A DNA stretch of 64,000 bases. It comes from Kitasatospora sp. MAP12-44. Its GTDB lineage: Bacteria; Actinomycetota; Actinomycetes; Streptomycetales; Streptomycetaceae. The notes under the pieces were generated by a model. The model had not been told where the DNA came from and ran no database searches. It worked only from the letters and a program-made list of their open reading frames with translations. The stretch is from NCBI RefSeq assembly GCF_029892095.1, contig NZ_JARZAE010000004.1, positions 3,844,001-3,908,000 on the forward strand, written 5' to 3'. The translations under genes and the position numbers were made by a program. Position 1 is the first letter of the stretch, and the number at the start of each line of letters is the position of its first letter. This document shows, piece by piece, positions 24,520-32,956 of the stretch.

Positions 24520-24747
24520 TCAGACCAGACCGAAGGTCAACCGGCCGGCCTTGATGTCGGCGACCAGCCCGACGAACGCCGCCGACCCGAAGGTGAGCAC
24601 CGGACCCGCCTTCTGGCCCTTGGTGTCCCGAACCGCCGTCAGGACGTCGGGCATCTGGCCAGCCTCGACGCAGTTGCCGTCCTCACCACTGCTGTGCTTC
24701 GACTTGCGCCAGCCGCGCGCGCCCTGGTTGAGGGTGCTGTCCTGCAT
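24520..24747 (-). CDS. DUF397 protein
   Basis: This is a 75-residue DUF397 protein: WRKSKHSSGEDGNCVEAG followed by VRDTKGQKAGPVLTFG and a final ALPHA segment FVGLVADIKAG. DUF397 proteins act with XRE/DUF5753 regulators such as the one encoded just upstream, forming toxin-antitoxin-like or developmental regulatory pairs (BldB is a related type). ATG 24747 has GGAGGGAACG upstream. It is the second of two DUF397 genes, each with its own terminator-like tail. Confidence 0.85.
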   Translation of the reverse strand: MQDSTLNQGARGWRKSKHSSGEDGNCVEAGQMPDVLTAVRDTKGQKAGPVLTFGSAAFVGLVADIKAGRLTFGLV

Positions 24748-24860
24748 GGTCGTTCCCTCCAATGAGTTGATGCTGATCAACTGGTTCACCGGTGTGGGAA
24801 GTGGGCCCCGGCGGCTCGTACGTCAGGGTCCACACACTCAGGCGACGCCGAAGCGTCCGG

Positions 24861-25082
24861 TCAGACCGGGAACTCCCCGGCCTTGATGCCGCTGATGAAG
24901 CCGTTCCACGCCTGCGGGTCGAAGGTGAGGACCGGGCCCTGCTTTCCCTGCTTGGTGTCGCGTACCGGGATCGTCCCGGCCGGGGTGGAGCCGACCTCGA
25001 CGCAGTTGCCGCTCTGGTCGCTGGAGTGGCTCGACTTGTGCCAGTCGAAGCCGCCCTGGTCGAGGGTGGTGCTGTCGTGCAT
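24861..25082 (-). CDS. DUF397 protein
   Basis: This is a 73-residue DUF397 protein, with WHKSSHSSDQSGNCVEVG, then IPVRDTKQGKQGPVLTFDPQ. It is about as different from its neighbour as separate members of the family, and lies 29 nt after the XRE gene's stop on the same strand, with AAAGGACG before ATG 25082. It is the likely partner of that regulator. Confidence 0.85.
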   Translation of the reverse strand: MHDSTTLDQGGFDWHKSSHSSDQSGNCVEVGSTPAGTIPVRDTKQGKQGPVLTFDPQAWNGFISGIKAGEFPV

Positions 25083-25111
25083 GATCGTCCTTTCAGGTGT
25101 CCCCAACTCGC

Positions 25112-25984
25112 CTAATTGGTCAGGGATGCCTGCAAGTATGACCGCGTGTCCGCGAGCGAAAGCGCCTGAGACGCCAGAAGCTCGAATTGACGGATGTGAC
25201 GAGTGAGAGTTTCGGGATCGTCCGAGAACGACAGCGACTGCTCGTGGTAAACAACCCCGTCACCTGGCTGATCGCTGAAGGCGTACACCGCGCAGGAGCC
25301 GGCAGCTCCAACGTGATAGCCGGACGCCTCCGTCAGGATCTGGATCGTGACGTTGTCCTGCTCGCACATCTCGATGAGGTGCAGGGTCGCTTCGCGCATC
25401 ACCTTGCCGTCGCCGACCTGCATGCGCAGAGCACTCTCACCGATCACGAACCACGCCTTCGGCGCGTTCTTCGCGGTCAGCAAAGCCTTACGCCGGTCGC
25501 GGCTCTCAACCAGCTCTTCGAGCGTGAGCGGGTTGTCGTTCTTCCAGAGGAACCTGGCGCGAGCCATGGCGGCCTCGGTATACGCGGAGGTCTGCAACAG
25601 GCCGGGGATGATGGATGGCTCCCAGTTCCTGATGTCCCTCGCCATCTGCTCGGCCTCGACCAGGGCGCTGTACGACGGATGGAGGTTACTGCCGTAGGCC
25701 GTCCACCAGCCGCGCGTCTTGCTCTGCTTCGCCATCTCCTTGAGCATTTCGACGGTCTCCTTGGGCAGCTCGAACAGAGCGCCCATAGCGATCACGTGCC
25801 CAGTCCGGATCTGGTTCTCGCCCATCTCCAGGCGTCGCACGACGGCCGCCGACACTCCCAGGGCTTCGCCCAGCTGCTCGCGGGTCAGGCTCTTGTCCTC
25901 CCGGATGCGGCGCAGCCGGCCGCCGAGGATGACCCGGAGGAACGGGACATCGGTGGGCCTGTCTTGCTGGTTCGTCGCTGCCAT
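25112..25984 (-). CDS. XRE regulator with DUF5753 domain
   Basis: This 290-residue regulator has an HTH at 20-75 (LTREQLGEALGVSAAVVRRLE) and a C-terminal DUF5753 domain (WEPSIIPGLLQTSAYTEAAM, IGESALRM, VTIQILTEASGYHVG). Such proteins are very frequent in Streptomyces and are paired with DUF397 genes, as here. ATG 25984 follows GAGGTG by 6 nt. GC content is lower than in neighbouring genes. Divergent from the anti-sigma-like gene across a short region with two inverted repeats. Confidence 0.9.
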   Translation of the reverse strand: MAATNQQDRPTDVPFLRVILGGRLRRIREDKSLTREQLGEALGVSAAVVRRLEMGENQIRTGHVIAMGALFELPKETVEMLKEMAKQSKTRGWWTAYGSNLHPSYSALVEAEQMARDIRNWEPSIIPGLLQTSAYTEAAMARARFLWKNDNPLTLEELVESRDRRKALLTAKNAPKAWFVIGESALRMQVGDGKVMREATLHLIEMCEQDNVTIQILTEASGYHVGAAGSCAVYAFSDQPGDGVVYHEQSLSFSDDPETLTRHIRQFELLASQALSLADTRSYLQASLTN

Positions 25985-26041
25985 ACCCACACCTCTATCA
26001 GTTCCCACTGATGCTGCGTCAAGTGTGCCGTCAGATCAACT

Positions 26042-26075
26042 AGAACGCCAGTTCTTCATCTCCGTCAATTGACGG
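26042..26075. promoter_or_regulatory. Inverted repeats in the XRE upstream region
   Basis: AGAAC-GCCA-GTTCT (26042-26055) and the perfect palindrome CCGTCAATTGACGG (26062-26075) lie 58-91 nt before the XRE start. They are the likely autoregulatory operator of this XRE/DUF397 unit. Confidence 0.5.
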
Positions 26076-26187
26076 CAGTGAACTGGTTGCAATCTCAGCC
26101 GGGTTGCGGGAACGTAGTCGAGCACTCACCGATGGTGGCCTGCGTCACACGGTCGGTGGTCATCGCCGTGCTCTCCGGGGGTCAGCT

Positions 26188-26730
26188 ATGCCCGAGTCAC
26201 TGCGCCCTGCCCAACCGGGCGCTCAGGTTGTTCAACGCCAGCCGCTGCGACTAGTCCTGCACATCGGTCCGTCCGTGGAGGACGCCCGCGACACGCGGCG
26301 CGCCCTGATAGAGGGACTGAGGGCCTGGCAACTCCCACTCACTGCCGTGAGGTTGGCGGAGCTGGAGGTCTGCGCGGGTGAGGTCATCGCCAACGCCGTC
26401 CAGCACACCGGCAAGCCGAGCACCCTCACCGCGCAGTGGACCGGCGAGTTCGTCCGGGTCGAGTTGCAGGACGCTGACCCCCGGATTCCACGGCGCCGCA
26501 CCGACACCGGCCCGGACAACGACGCCGAGAGCGGCCGGGGCCTGGACCTGCTCCAGGGCTTCGCCGACCGCTGGGGCGTCATCCCGCCGACCGGCCGAAG
26601 AGCCGACGGCACGTCCACCGGAAAAACGGTGTGGTTCGAGTGCGGCGCAGACGGCCCGCCCATGCCCTTACCGGCCACCACCCACGCCGCCGACAGCAGA
26701 CAGGTCATCCGATTGGAGCGCGCAGGTTGA
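26188..26730 (+). CDS. Anti-sigma-factor-like ATPase (HATPase_c_2)
   Basis: This is a 180-residue RsbW/SpoIIAB-like protein. The N-box ELEVCAGEVIANAVQHT and G1/G2-box region ESGRGLDLLQGFADRWGV are visible. Proteins of this group bind sigma factors or anti-anti-sigma factors; hundreds exist in streptomycetes. The ATG at 26188 has GGGGG upstream; a longer frame from 26104 lacks similarity. No partner sigma factor or anti-anti-sigma gene is adjacent. Confidence 0.85.
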   Translation: MPESLRPAQPGAQVVQRQPLRLVLHIGPSVEDARDTRRALIEGLRAWQLPLTAVRLAELEVCAGEVIANAVQHTGKPSTLTAQWTGEFVRVELQDADPRIPRRRTDTGPDNDAESGRGLDLLQGFADRWGVIPPTGRRADGTSTGKTVWFECGADGPPMPLPATTHAADSRQVIRLERAG

Positions 26731-26926
26731 ACGGCACGCCGCCCACGCGCCGCAAACCGACCCGGCCTTATCCGCCGCCCGCAGGCGCCCCCTAGCCGTC
26801 CTGTGGGCCTGCGGACACCTCGCCTCCGCCGGGCTCCTCGCAGCCGATCACGGACAACTCGGCGCAGCACACCACCCGCCGGCCACCGCGCCCAACGCGC
26901 CGCCCCCGGGCACCACAGCGATCTGA
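26727..26926 (+). other. Small overlapping frame, possibly frameshifted
   Basis: A TTG overlapping the stop of the ATPase gene (TTGA) opens a 22-codon frame that ends at 26795. The adjacent frame reads on from there with coding-like codon use (LAVLWACGHLASAGLLAADH) to a TGA at 26926, but has no start codon of its own. A single-base shift near 26780 would join both into one gene of about 66 codons. Either a small pseudogene or a sequencing slip. Confidence 0.3.
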
Positions 26927-26949
26927 ACTCCCGTCGAACGGATCAGCTC

Positions 26950-27810
26950 ATGACCTCACGATCGTTACCCGCCAGCCGCTCGCTGGCCGCTGTCCGGTAC
27001 ATCGAGGTGGAGACCTCCCGGTACTGCAACCGCACCTGCTCGTGGTGCCCCAACGGCCACACCAGGGCCCGCACCCGCCAGGAGCTGCTGCCTTGGAAGC
27101 TCTTCGAGAAGATCACTGGTGAACTCGGCGAACTCGGGTACGGCGGGTTCTTCGCGTTCCACAACTACAACGAGCCGCTGGCCAACGCCCGCCTGCTCGA
27201 CGAGGTCTCGCACCTGCGCGCGACGGTGCCGACGGCGAAGCCCGCGATCTACACCAACGGCGACCGGCTGGGCCGCGAGATGTTCGAGGAACTGACCTCC
27301 GTGGGCGTCAGCTACCTGCGCGTCACCCGCTACCCCCAGCAGGCCGATACGCAGCCAACGGTGGAGGCGCTCCAGCACTACCTGCGGATCAAGAACCTCA
27401 CGCACCTGCCCTGGCGGATCGGGGAGGTCCGCCAGGGGCTCGCCGCCTCCTACAAGGACCGCGCCACCGGCATGAAGGCCGAAGTCATCGTCCCGAACAT
27501 CTACACCTACAACGACCGTGGCGGCACCGCCGAAGTCCCCATCCGAGGAAGCCGCGTCGCGCCGTGCCGGATGACGGCCACCTCGATATCCGTGACCTAC
27601 CGGGGCGAGGTGAAGATGTGCTGCAACGTGGTCCCCGAGGGCAGCCAGCACCAGGAGTACGTGGTCGGCAACATCCGCCACGCCACGTTGGCCGAGCTGT
27701 ACGGCAGCCCGCAGATGACCGGGTGGCGCAAGCGCCACGCCTCCGCCGACTGGGCCGCATCCCCTGCCTGCGCGACCTGCGTCCAAGCGCTCCCGGAGAC
27801 ACGCAAATGA
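26950..27810 (+). CDS. Radical SAM/SPASM enzyme
   Basis: This is a 286-residue radical SAM protein. CNRTCSWC (C-x3-C-x2-C) near residue 29 binds the SAM cluster; NEPLANARLL follows the glycine-rich strand. The C-terminus has further Cys (VAPCRM, MCCNVV, PACATC) typical of a SPASM-type auxiliary cluster. Such enzymes modify peptides or small metabolites. ATG 26950 has a weak site. Its stop overlaps the GHMP kinase start (ATGA), so both act in one pathway. A peptide-modifying or sugar-modifying role is open. Confidence 0.9.
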   Translation: MTSRSLPASRSLAAVRYIEVETSRYCNRTCSWCPNGHTRARTRQELLPWKLFEKITGELGELGYGGFFAFHNYNEPLANARLLDEVSHLRATVPTAKPAIYTNGDRLGREMFEELTSVGVSYLRVTRYPQQADTQPTVEALQHYLRIKNLTHLPWRIGEVRQGLAASYKDRATGMKAEVIVPNIYTYNDRGGTAEVPIRGSRVAPCRMTATSISVTYRGEVKMCCNVVPEGSQHQEYVVGNIRHATLAELYGSPQMTGWRKRHASADWAASPACATCVQALPETRK

Positions 27811-28850
27811 CCACTGCAGCCGCGCTCGCCTCGATCGCCTCGCACACCGTCACCGCTTCTGTCCCCGGCCGCTGGTGCCTGGCCGGCGAGTCCCTGGACT
27901 GGATGGTCGGCGGCCCCTCCGTCACCGCGGCCGTGCCGCTGCGCACCCGCGTGACGGCCTGGCACACCCACGGCGACAATCTGTCGCTCTCCTCCGGCTC
28001 CCCGGTCCAGCGCACCCGCCTCATCCCCGCCCAGCACGTCGCTGAGCGGAATTACAACGGCGACGTGCTCGACTACCTCCAGGCCGCAGCCTGGGTCACG
28101 CTCACCACTCCGGAGAGGATCGCCGGGATGATGCTCACCGCGAGCACCGAACTCCCCGTCTCCGCCGGGCTGTCCTCCAGTGCCGCACTGACCATCGGCG
28201 CCGTCGCCGCCCTGTCCGGCCTCTACGGGCACCGCCTGCCGCCCCTCCCGGCCTGCCAGCTCGCCCGCGAGGCCGAGACCGGCGAACTGGGCACCGGCGC
28301 CGGTTGGATGGACTACTTGGCGTGCGCCTACGGTGGCGTCAACCACGTTGACGCCACCGCCGTCACCGTGCTCCGCCTGCGCTCGCGCCTGGGCATCCCC
28401 GTCGTTGTCATCGACACCATGGAGCACCGCGCCACCAGCAGGGTCCTGGCCTCCAAGCGCGACCGATTCCGCGCCGGTGAGCCCGACATCACCGCCTACG
28501 CCGCCCAGGCCCCGTACATCGTCCATACCCTCACCGACCTCCTCAACCAGCCCCGGGTAGACCTGGTCGAGGTCGGGCGGCTCATCACCGTCTACCACGA
28601 GCTGCTGCGCGACCTGGTGCGCTGCTCCACCGACCTGATCGACATCTGCGTCGAGCGGGTGCTGAAGGCCGGTGCGCTCGGCGCGAAGCTCTCCGGCTCC
28701 GGCCACGGCGGCTGCGTGGTCGCCCTCGTCCCCGAGGAGGCCGTGAACTCCGTCCTCGCCTCGGTCGCCGGCCTGCCCGTGCACGCCACCGCCCTGCCCG
28801 ACACCGACCCCCACGGCCTGACCATCGACGTTGACGAAGAGTCAGCGTGA
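27807..28850 (+). CDS. GHMP-family kinase (galactokinase-like)
   Basis: This 347-residue kinase begins with a galactokinase/mevalonate-kinase-like segment (VPGRWCLAGESLDWMVGG), has the ATP-binding motif PVSAGLSSSAALTIGA at about 110-125 and the C-terminal motif KLSGSGHGGCVVAL. GHMP kinases phosphorylate sugars, homoserine or mevalonate. Coupled by 4 nt to the radical SAM gene on one side and by GTGA to the 37-codon frame on the other. Substrate unknown; sugar kinases of this type occur in nucleotide-sugar or glycosyl natural product pathways. Confidence 0.88.
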   Translation: MTTAAALASIASHTVTASVPGRWCLAGESLDWMVGGPSVTAAVPLRTRVTAWHTHGDNLSLSSGSPVQRTRLIPAQHVAERNYNGDVLDYLQAAAWVTLTTPERIAGMMLTASTELPVSAGLSSSAALTIGAVAALSGLYGHRLPPLPACQLAREAETGELGTGAGWMDYLACAYGGVNHVDATAVTVLRLRSRLGIPVVVIDTMEHRATSRVLASKRDRFRAGEPDITAYAAQAPYIVHTLTDLLNQPRVDLVEVGRLITVYHELLRDLVRCSTDLIDICVERVLKAGALGAKLSGSGHGGCVVALVPEEAVNSVLASVAGLPVHATALPDTDPHGLTIDVDEESA

Positions 28851-28960
28851 CCACCACCAAGGCAGCGCCGCTGCTCACCCTCGACTTCCTGTTCGACGTG
28901 GACACCGCCCGGTCGCTGGCTACCCACTGCGGTCGCCCGATGCCGTGGATCGCCCGCTGA
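28847..28960 (+). CDS. 37-aa peptide, possibly first part of a 64-codon gene with an internal TGA
   Basis: A GTG overlapping the kinase stop opens a 37-residue frame (MTTTKAAPLLTLDFLFDVDT, then ARSLATHCGRPMPWIAR) ending in TGA at 28958-28960. The same frame continues without pause through another 25 coding-like codons (SWEVSPTVVIGPPPPPGSLL and so on) to TAA at 29038. Coupling by overlap and the composition of both halves suggest a real short product, either a terminal peptide or a gene broken by a point mutation. No family recognised. Confidence 0.45.
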   Translation: MTTTKAAPLLTLDFLFDVDTARSLATHCGRPMPWIAR

Positions 28961-29165
28961 AGCTGGGAGGTCTCCCCCACCGTCGTGATCGGCCCGCCTC
29001 CGCCGCCCGGATCACTGCTGGCCGCGTTGGCGGGCTAACCCCCAGCTACCTGCAACTTCGATGACCACAGCTACCAAGGGGACAACCATGACTGCATCCC
29101 GCCAACGGCAGGAACCGCTGCCGCCTCGGCCGCGCGGACTCGCCCCTTGCCGCAACTCCGATCGT

Positions 29166-29654
29166 CTATTTTGGCCGATCGGCAGCTCCCGCCCAGTAGT
29201 TGGCGAGCATCTCACCGGGCCAGGCAGGCTGGGTCACCTCTCCGCGCGGTCCCATCTCCCTGAAGAAGGGCGCGATGTCGATCACAGGAGTTCCATTCAC
29301 GGCATCCAGATCGACGACGTGAAGGTCTCGGCCGTCGACGCGCAGCAGACGCGGGTAGGACGTGGCCAGCTGGTTCGGCCGGCGGTGGTTGCGGTGGACG
29401 AAGGTGCCAGTGGCCGGCCAACGGGCGTCGCCGCGGGGACTCCTGGCGTGCAGCTGAACGTCACCCGGCGACGCCCGGTGGAAGTGCCAGATGACGGTCA
29501 GGTGGGAGAACTCCTCGATGCCCTGGAGCGTCTCGAGTGGGTACTCCTCGTGCAGTCGGATGATCGACTCGACGCCGCCCTGGTAGTCGTCTGCGGGTTC
29601 GAGGTGACCGCCGATCACGGTGGCGATCGGCTCGACGGAGAGTGGTTCGGGCAC
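29166..29654 (-). CDS. trmO: TrmO-like SAM-dependent tRNA methyltransferase
   Basis: This 162-residue protein matches the UPF0066/TrmO (YaeB) family: IATVIGGHLEPADDYQGGVE, a central IEEFSHLTVIWHFHR strand, RSPRGDARWPATGTFVHRNH and C-terminal LDAVNGTPVIDIAPFF. TrmO methylates N6-threonylcarbamoyladenosine-37 in tRNA; actinobacterial paralogs may have other substrates. GTG 29654 is chosen for GGAG at 5 nt. It faces away from the upstream TPR regulator on the same strand, with 79 nt between them. Confidence 0.85.
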   Translation of the reverse strand: MPEPLSVEPIATVIGGHLEPADDYQGGVESIIRLHEEYPLETLQGIEEFSHLTVIWHFHRASPGDVQLHARSPRGDARWPATGTFVHRNHRRPNQLATSYPRLLRVDGRDLHVVDLDAVNGTPVIDIAPFFREMGPRGEVTQPAWPGEMLANYWAGAADRPK

Positions 29655-29732
29655 GATGGTCTCCAATCCCACCCGTTCCGCAGGACTGCTTGGGCGGTGG
29701 CTCTGCGGCGGGTGCACGGCAAGTTGGTCTGT

Positions 29733-31115
29733 TCAGCCTATGGCGCGCAGGAACTCCATGGCGCGGTGGTCGAGTTCGGCTGCGGTACTTCCGCCGCGGC
29801 CACGGACCGGGGACAGGGCTTGGCGCATCTGGACCACGGTGTCGCGAGCTCGGCCGGACTGGATGCCGGCCATGCTGTCCAGCGCCCTGTTCCAGGTCCG
29901 GCAGGCCGCGTCGACGTGCCCTTGCCGGACTTGGACGGCTCCGAGGTACCCGAGGGTGACGGCGTGGGTGCGGGCGTACGGCAGCGGGCGGGTGCGGACG
30001 CTGCGTTCGAACTCAGCTTCGGCACCCTTGAGGTCGCCCAGGTCGCGCAGAGTGCACGCCGTCTCGTGGGCGAGACTCGCCTCACCGAAGAAGGAGACCC
30101 GTCCGGGCTCCGCCGTTGTGTCGCTCGCCGTGCCGGAGTTTCCGAGGTCGTCTTCGGCGCGGCGCAGCGCGGCCAGGGCGTCGCGCTTGCGGCCTGCGGC
30201 TGCAAGGGCTCGGGCGTGGACGACACCGAGGAGGGAGCGTTCGCGGGAGCTGGCGTGGCCGTAGCGCCGGCTGTCCATGGAGGCGTCCGCGTACTGCAGC
30301 GCCTGGGTGGGGTGGCCGAGGTCGACGGCCTGGTGGGCCTGCGCGCGAAGGATGTGGCCGGCCAGCGCGGTGTCGTCTGCTTCGGCGGCCAGCGTGAGCG
30401 CCAGGCGAAAAGAGTGCTGCGCGGCGGCGTGGTCGCCGGAGTCGAAGGCCATCCAGCCGTCGAGGTAGGTGAGTTCGCCGGCTGCGGAGAAGAGGTCTCG
30501 CCTTACCGGTTCGTTCGGGAGTCGGCTGGCCAGGTAGGTGGCGACGTCCGTTTGCAGGTAGGCGCGGAGCGAGGCCCGGCCTGCGCGGCCGCCCAGGCGC
30601 TGATCGCGGCTGCTGAAGAACGTCATCGCCTCGCGGAGGCTGTCGACGTGGGCTCCGGTGACGGCGAGCGGCGAGACGGGGGTGCGTCGGCCGGCTTGTT
30701 CGAGGCGGTCGTCCCACCAGTTGCTGGGAGGCAGGACGGCGCCGAGCACGGAGTATCCGAGCAGTTGCCGACGGCTGATCATGTCGCTGTCCCCGAGATC
30801 TACGAGTGCGGAAACGGTATCGGCGCCCCACTCGTCGGGCGTTGGTTGCTCCTCGCCGCCTCGGGTGAGTCCGATCTCGGCCAGGGTGACCACGCGTCGC
30901 AGTCCTCGGGAGAGCGCCTCGCACAACATAGCCGGGGCGCGGCCTCGCGGGTTGACCCCCCGCAGCCACTGGGAGATGTGAGAGCGGGTCACCGTCAGCA
31001 GTTCGTCTGCTCCGGCCTCGGCGGCGACCTGGCGCAGGCGCGCGGCCGTCACGTCCTGCGACCAGCCCAGTTCCCGGATGACGGACTCCAGCCGCGTGTT
31101 GCGCTCCAGCGCCAC
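29733..31115 (-). CDS. Large XRE/TPR transcriptional regulator
   Basis: This is a 460-residue protein. Residues 8-75 form an HTH (RLRQVAAEAGADELLTVTRS, HISQWLRGVNPRGRA), followed by a linker and about seven tetratricopeptide-like helical repeats from residue 160 to the end (YLDGWMAFDSGDHAAAQHSF, THAVTLGYLGAVQVRQGHVD). Streptomycetes have many of these regulators; the TPR part may bind a signal peptide or protein. GTG 31115 has GGGGG 6 nt upstream; a GTG at 31166 would add 17 residues but has no site. Direct repeats of TTAGCGGCG/TTAGCGG lie just upstream. Confidence 0.82.
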   Translation of the reverse strand: MALERNTRLESVIRELGWSQDVTAARLRQVAAEAGADELLTVTRSHISQWLRGVNPRGRAPAMLCEALSRGLRRVVTLAEIGLTRGGEEQPTPDEWGADTVSALVDLGDSDMISRRQLLGYSVLGAVLPPSNWWDDRLEQAGRRTPVSPLAVTGAHVDSLREAMTFFSSRDQRLGGRAGRASLRAYLQTDVATYLASRLPNEPVRRDLFSAAGELTYLDGWMAFDSGDHAAAQHSFRLALTLAAEADDTALAGHILRAQAHQAVDLGHPTQALQYADASMDSRRYGHASSRERSLLGVVHARALAAAGRKRDALAALRRAEDDLGNSGTASDTTAEPGRVSFFGEASLAHETACTLRDLGDLKGAEAEFERSVRTRPLPYARTHAVTLGYLGAVQVRQGHVDAACRTWNRALDSMAGIQSGRARDTVVQMRQALSPVRGRGGSTAAELDHRAMEFLRAIG

Positions 31116-31394
31116 GGTGTGCCCCCTGCTGTCGAAAACGATCTTAGCGGCGTTAGCGGTGTTCACCTCTGCCGCGGGCTACCCACGGGCCGTGACAGGA
31201 GGTTTGCTCACCGTCATGACGGTATTCCTCGCCGGAGCAGGTCCGGGGCGGTTTCGTCGAGATCACCGGAGCCGCGTGATCGTCTTCCTCTGCCGGACGG
31301 ACGCGCACCTCGCCGCTTCTCGCCGCGCGGGTCCAGCCCTGCTCGTCTTCGCCAGTCCGCACCGACCACTTCGACACCCTCCCAAGGGGAACTG

Positions 31395-31964
31395 ATGATC
31401 CGCCAAATCCGACTGCCGAGACTGCCTCGCTTACTCGCCCCCGCCTCGCGGCGACGCCACGCTGTCACGAGCCGCGGCCCGGCTCCACGCACAGAGCCCG
31501 CTCGGTCGGCCAGGCCGGGCGGCGTCGCCGGGACCGGTGTCCGGCTGCCCGAGCTGGCCGACGCTGACGCTGATCTGACGCTGGATTCGGTACTGGCCGG
31601 CCAGCTCGTGCGGTGCTCCGACGAGATCCGTCGCGCCGAGGTTGCCCTCGCTGGAAGCGGCGGCCACATGTGGCAGCAGAAGTCGAAGGAAGCCCGCCGC
31701 AGGGGTGTTGAGGTTCTGTCCGACATCGCCAACGTTCACGGCTGGCCGGGGAACCTGCTGGTCGGCTCGGTGGGCTGCGAGGCCGCCCTGCTGATCGCCA
31801 CCCAAGCGGATCACCAGGAACGGGCCCGGCTCCGCCCTGCCCTCGAACGGGCGGTCCGCGCCGGTGCGGTACCCGCTTGGCATCTCCAACGGCTCGGCTC
31901 CCTCACTGGCACGACCGCTGACCCCGGACGCCTTGGTGCGGAATGCCCCGAGGGTGGCCGGTGA
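31395..31964 (+). CDS. DUF6624-type protein
   Basis: This 189-residue protein has a basic N-terminal 35 residues and a conserved C-terminal half (RRRGVEVLSDIANVHGWPGN, LLVGSVGCEAALLIATQADH) matching DUF6624. No function is known; members often stand beside regulators. ATG 31395 follows AAGGGGA. It is the first gene of the long rightward run and overlaps the next gene (GTGA). Confidence 0.75.
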   Translation: MIRQIRLPRLPRLLAPASRRRHAVTSRGPAPRTEPARSARPGGVAGTGVRLPELADADADLTLDSVLAGQLVRCSDEIRRAEVALAGSGGHMWQQKSKEARRRGVEVLSDIANVHGWPGNLLVGSVGCEAALLIATQADHQERARLRPALERAVRAGAVPAWHLQRLGSLTGTTADPGRLGAECPEGGR

Positions 31965-32956
31965 GCCCGCCCGTGGAGCGGCAGCGTCGCGGGTGGCGGC
32001 GCCGGTCGCCGGAGCAACTCTGCCAGGCCGAGGTTCAGCAGCAGGTGAACCAGGCCGGCGAGCGGGCGGTCCACGACTTCGTGCGCACCGTACTGCCCTA
32101 CGTGTTCCGTCGCGCCGAGGCGGGAGACACCGACTACATGCAGCGCAGCGCCGAACAGGCCGGTGCCGCCCACCGGGCAACCGCCCAGGCCGCCGCTCTG
32201 GTGACCGCTCTGCTCAACCGGGTGCGGACGGCCGCCGCTTACGACGTTCTCGCCACCAACCAGAGGGTGCTCGACGTGCAGCTGCGCCAGATGCCGGCCA
32301 GCGCGGACCATGTCGCCCGCCTGCTGGAGCTCCCCCCGGTCAACGCAGTGACCCTGCGGTTGGCCCTACGCGCGGTGGTGCTGGCCGGCGGCCCGTGGCC
32401 CGGTCTGTGCCGCGGGAGCGTACCGCTGACGGATGTCGTGCACGCCGCACTCCGCCAGGTCGAGGGCAGCGACCGGGTCCAGCTGGTTGCCACCGCCGAG
32501 TATGGGGTGGTGGGCGAGGCGGTTGAGCCGCTGATCGCCGCACTCGCCGAGCTGGCCTGCAACGCGGTGAAAGCCAGCTGCGACACCGGCAGCACGGTGC
32601 TCGTGGAGATCAGCCCGGCAGCAGGCCGCGGTGCGACGGTCTCGATCGTCGACATCGGCCCAGGCATGGACCCCACGACGCTGGCCGAGGCACAGGCAGT
32701 CCTCGCGCGGCAGCGCCACGTCCACACCGCCTCCCACAACGTCCGCTGGACCGGACTGGGGCTTCGGCTGGCCGCCGCAGCAGCCACCACCTCGGGCTTC
32801 ACCGCCGGCATCTGGTCCGCTCCGGGCGAAGGCACTACCACGCGGGTGCTGGTGCCTGTCCATCTGCTCTCTGACCCGTCGGACGCCGCCGTGTGTGCCG
32901 ACGCGAGCGCGTCGGCCGCTTCCCACCAACTCCCGGAAGGACTGCTGCAGCCATGA
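31961..32956 (+). CDS. Histidine-kinase-like ATPase, conservon type
   Basis: This is a 331-residue protein with a helical N-terminal dimer-like part (HRATAQAAALVTALLNRVRT) and a C-terminal HATPase domain (ELACNAVKASCDTG, VDIGPGMDP, WTGLGLRLAAAAATTSGFTA). The expected H-box phospho-histidine is not apparent, as in CvnA-type proteins of streptomycete conservons. The Roadblock gene directly follows by 4-nt overlap, but the DUF742 and GTPase members of a full conservon are missing. Likely function: a membrane-free regulatory scaffold or signalling ATPase. Confidence 0.82.
   Translation: MSPPVERQRRGWRRRSPEQLCQAEVQQQVNQAGERAVHDFVRTVLPYVFRRAEAGDTDYMQRSAEQAGAAHRATAQAAALVTALLNRVRTAAAYDVLATNQRVLDVQLRQMPASADHVARLLELPPVNAVTLRLALRAVVLAGGPWPGLCRGSVPLTDVVHAALRQVEGSDRVQLVATAEYGVVGEAVEPLIAALAELACNAVKASCDTGSTVLVEISPAAGRGATVSIVDIGPGMDPTTLAEAQAVLARQRHVHTASHNVRWTGLGLRLAAAAATTSGFTAGIWSAPGEGTTTRVLVPVHLLSDPSDAAVCADASASAASHQLPEGLLQP

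Noticed and set aside
28958..28960. TGA as a selenocysteine codon in the 37/64-codon frame
   Set aside because: No stem-loop of SECIS type was seen right after it, and no selenoprotein family matches; a stop or a mutation is simpler.
29061..31394. Rightward frame opening at 29061 with a ribosome site before ATG 29088
   Set aside because: It soon runs antisense to the TrmO-like gene and the TPR regulator; only a very short remnant peptide could be real.
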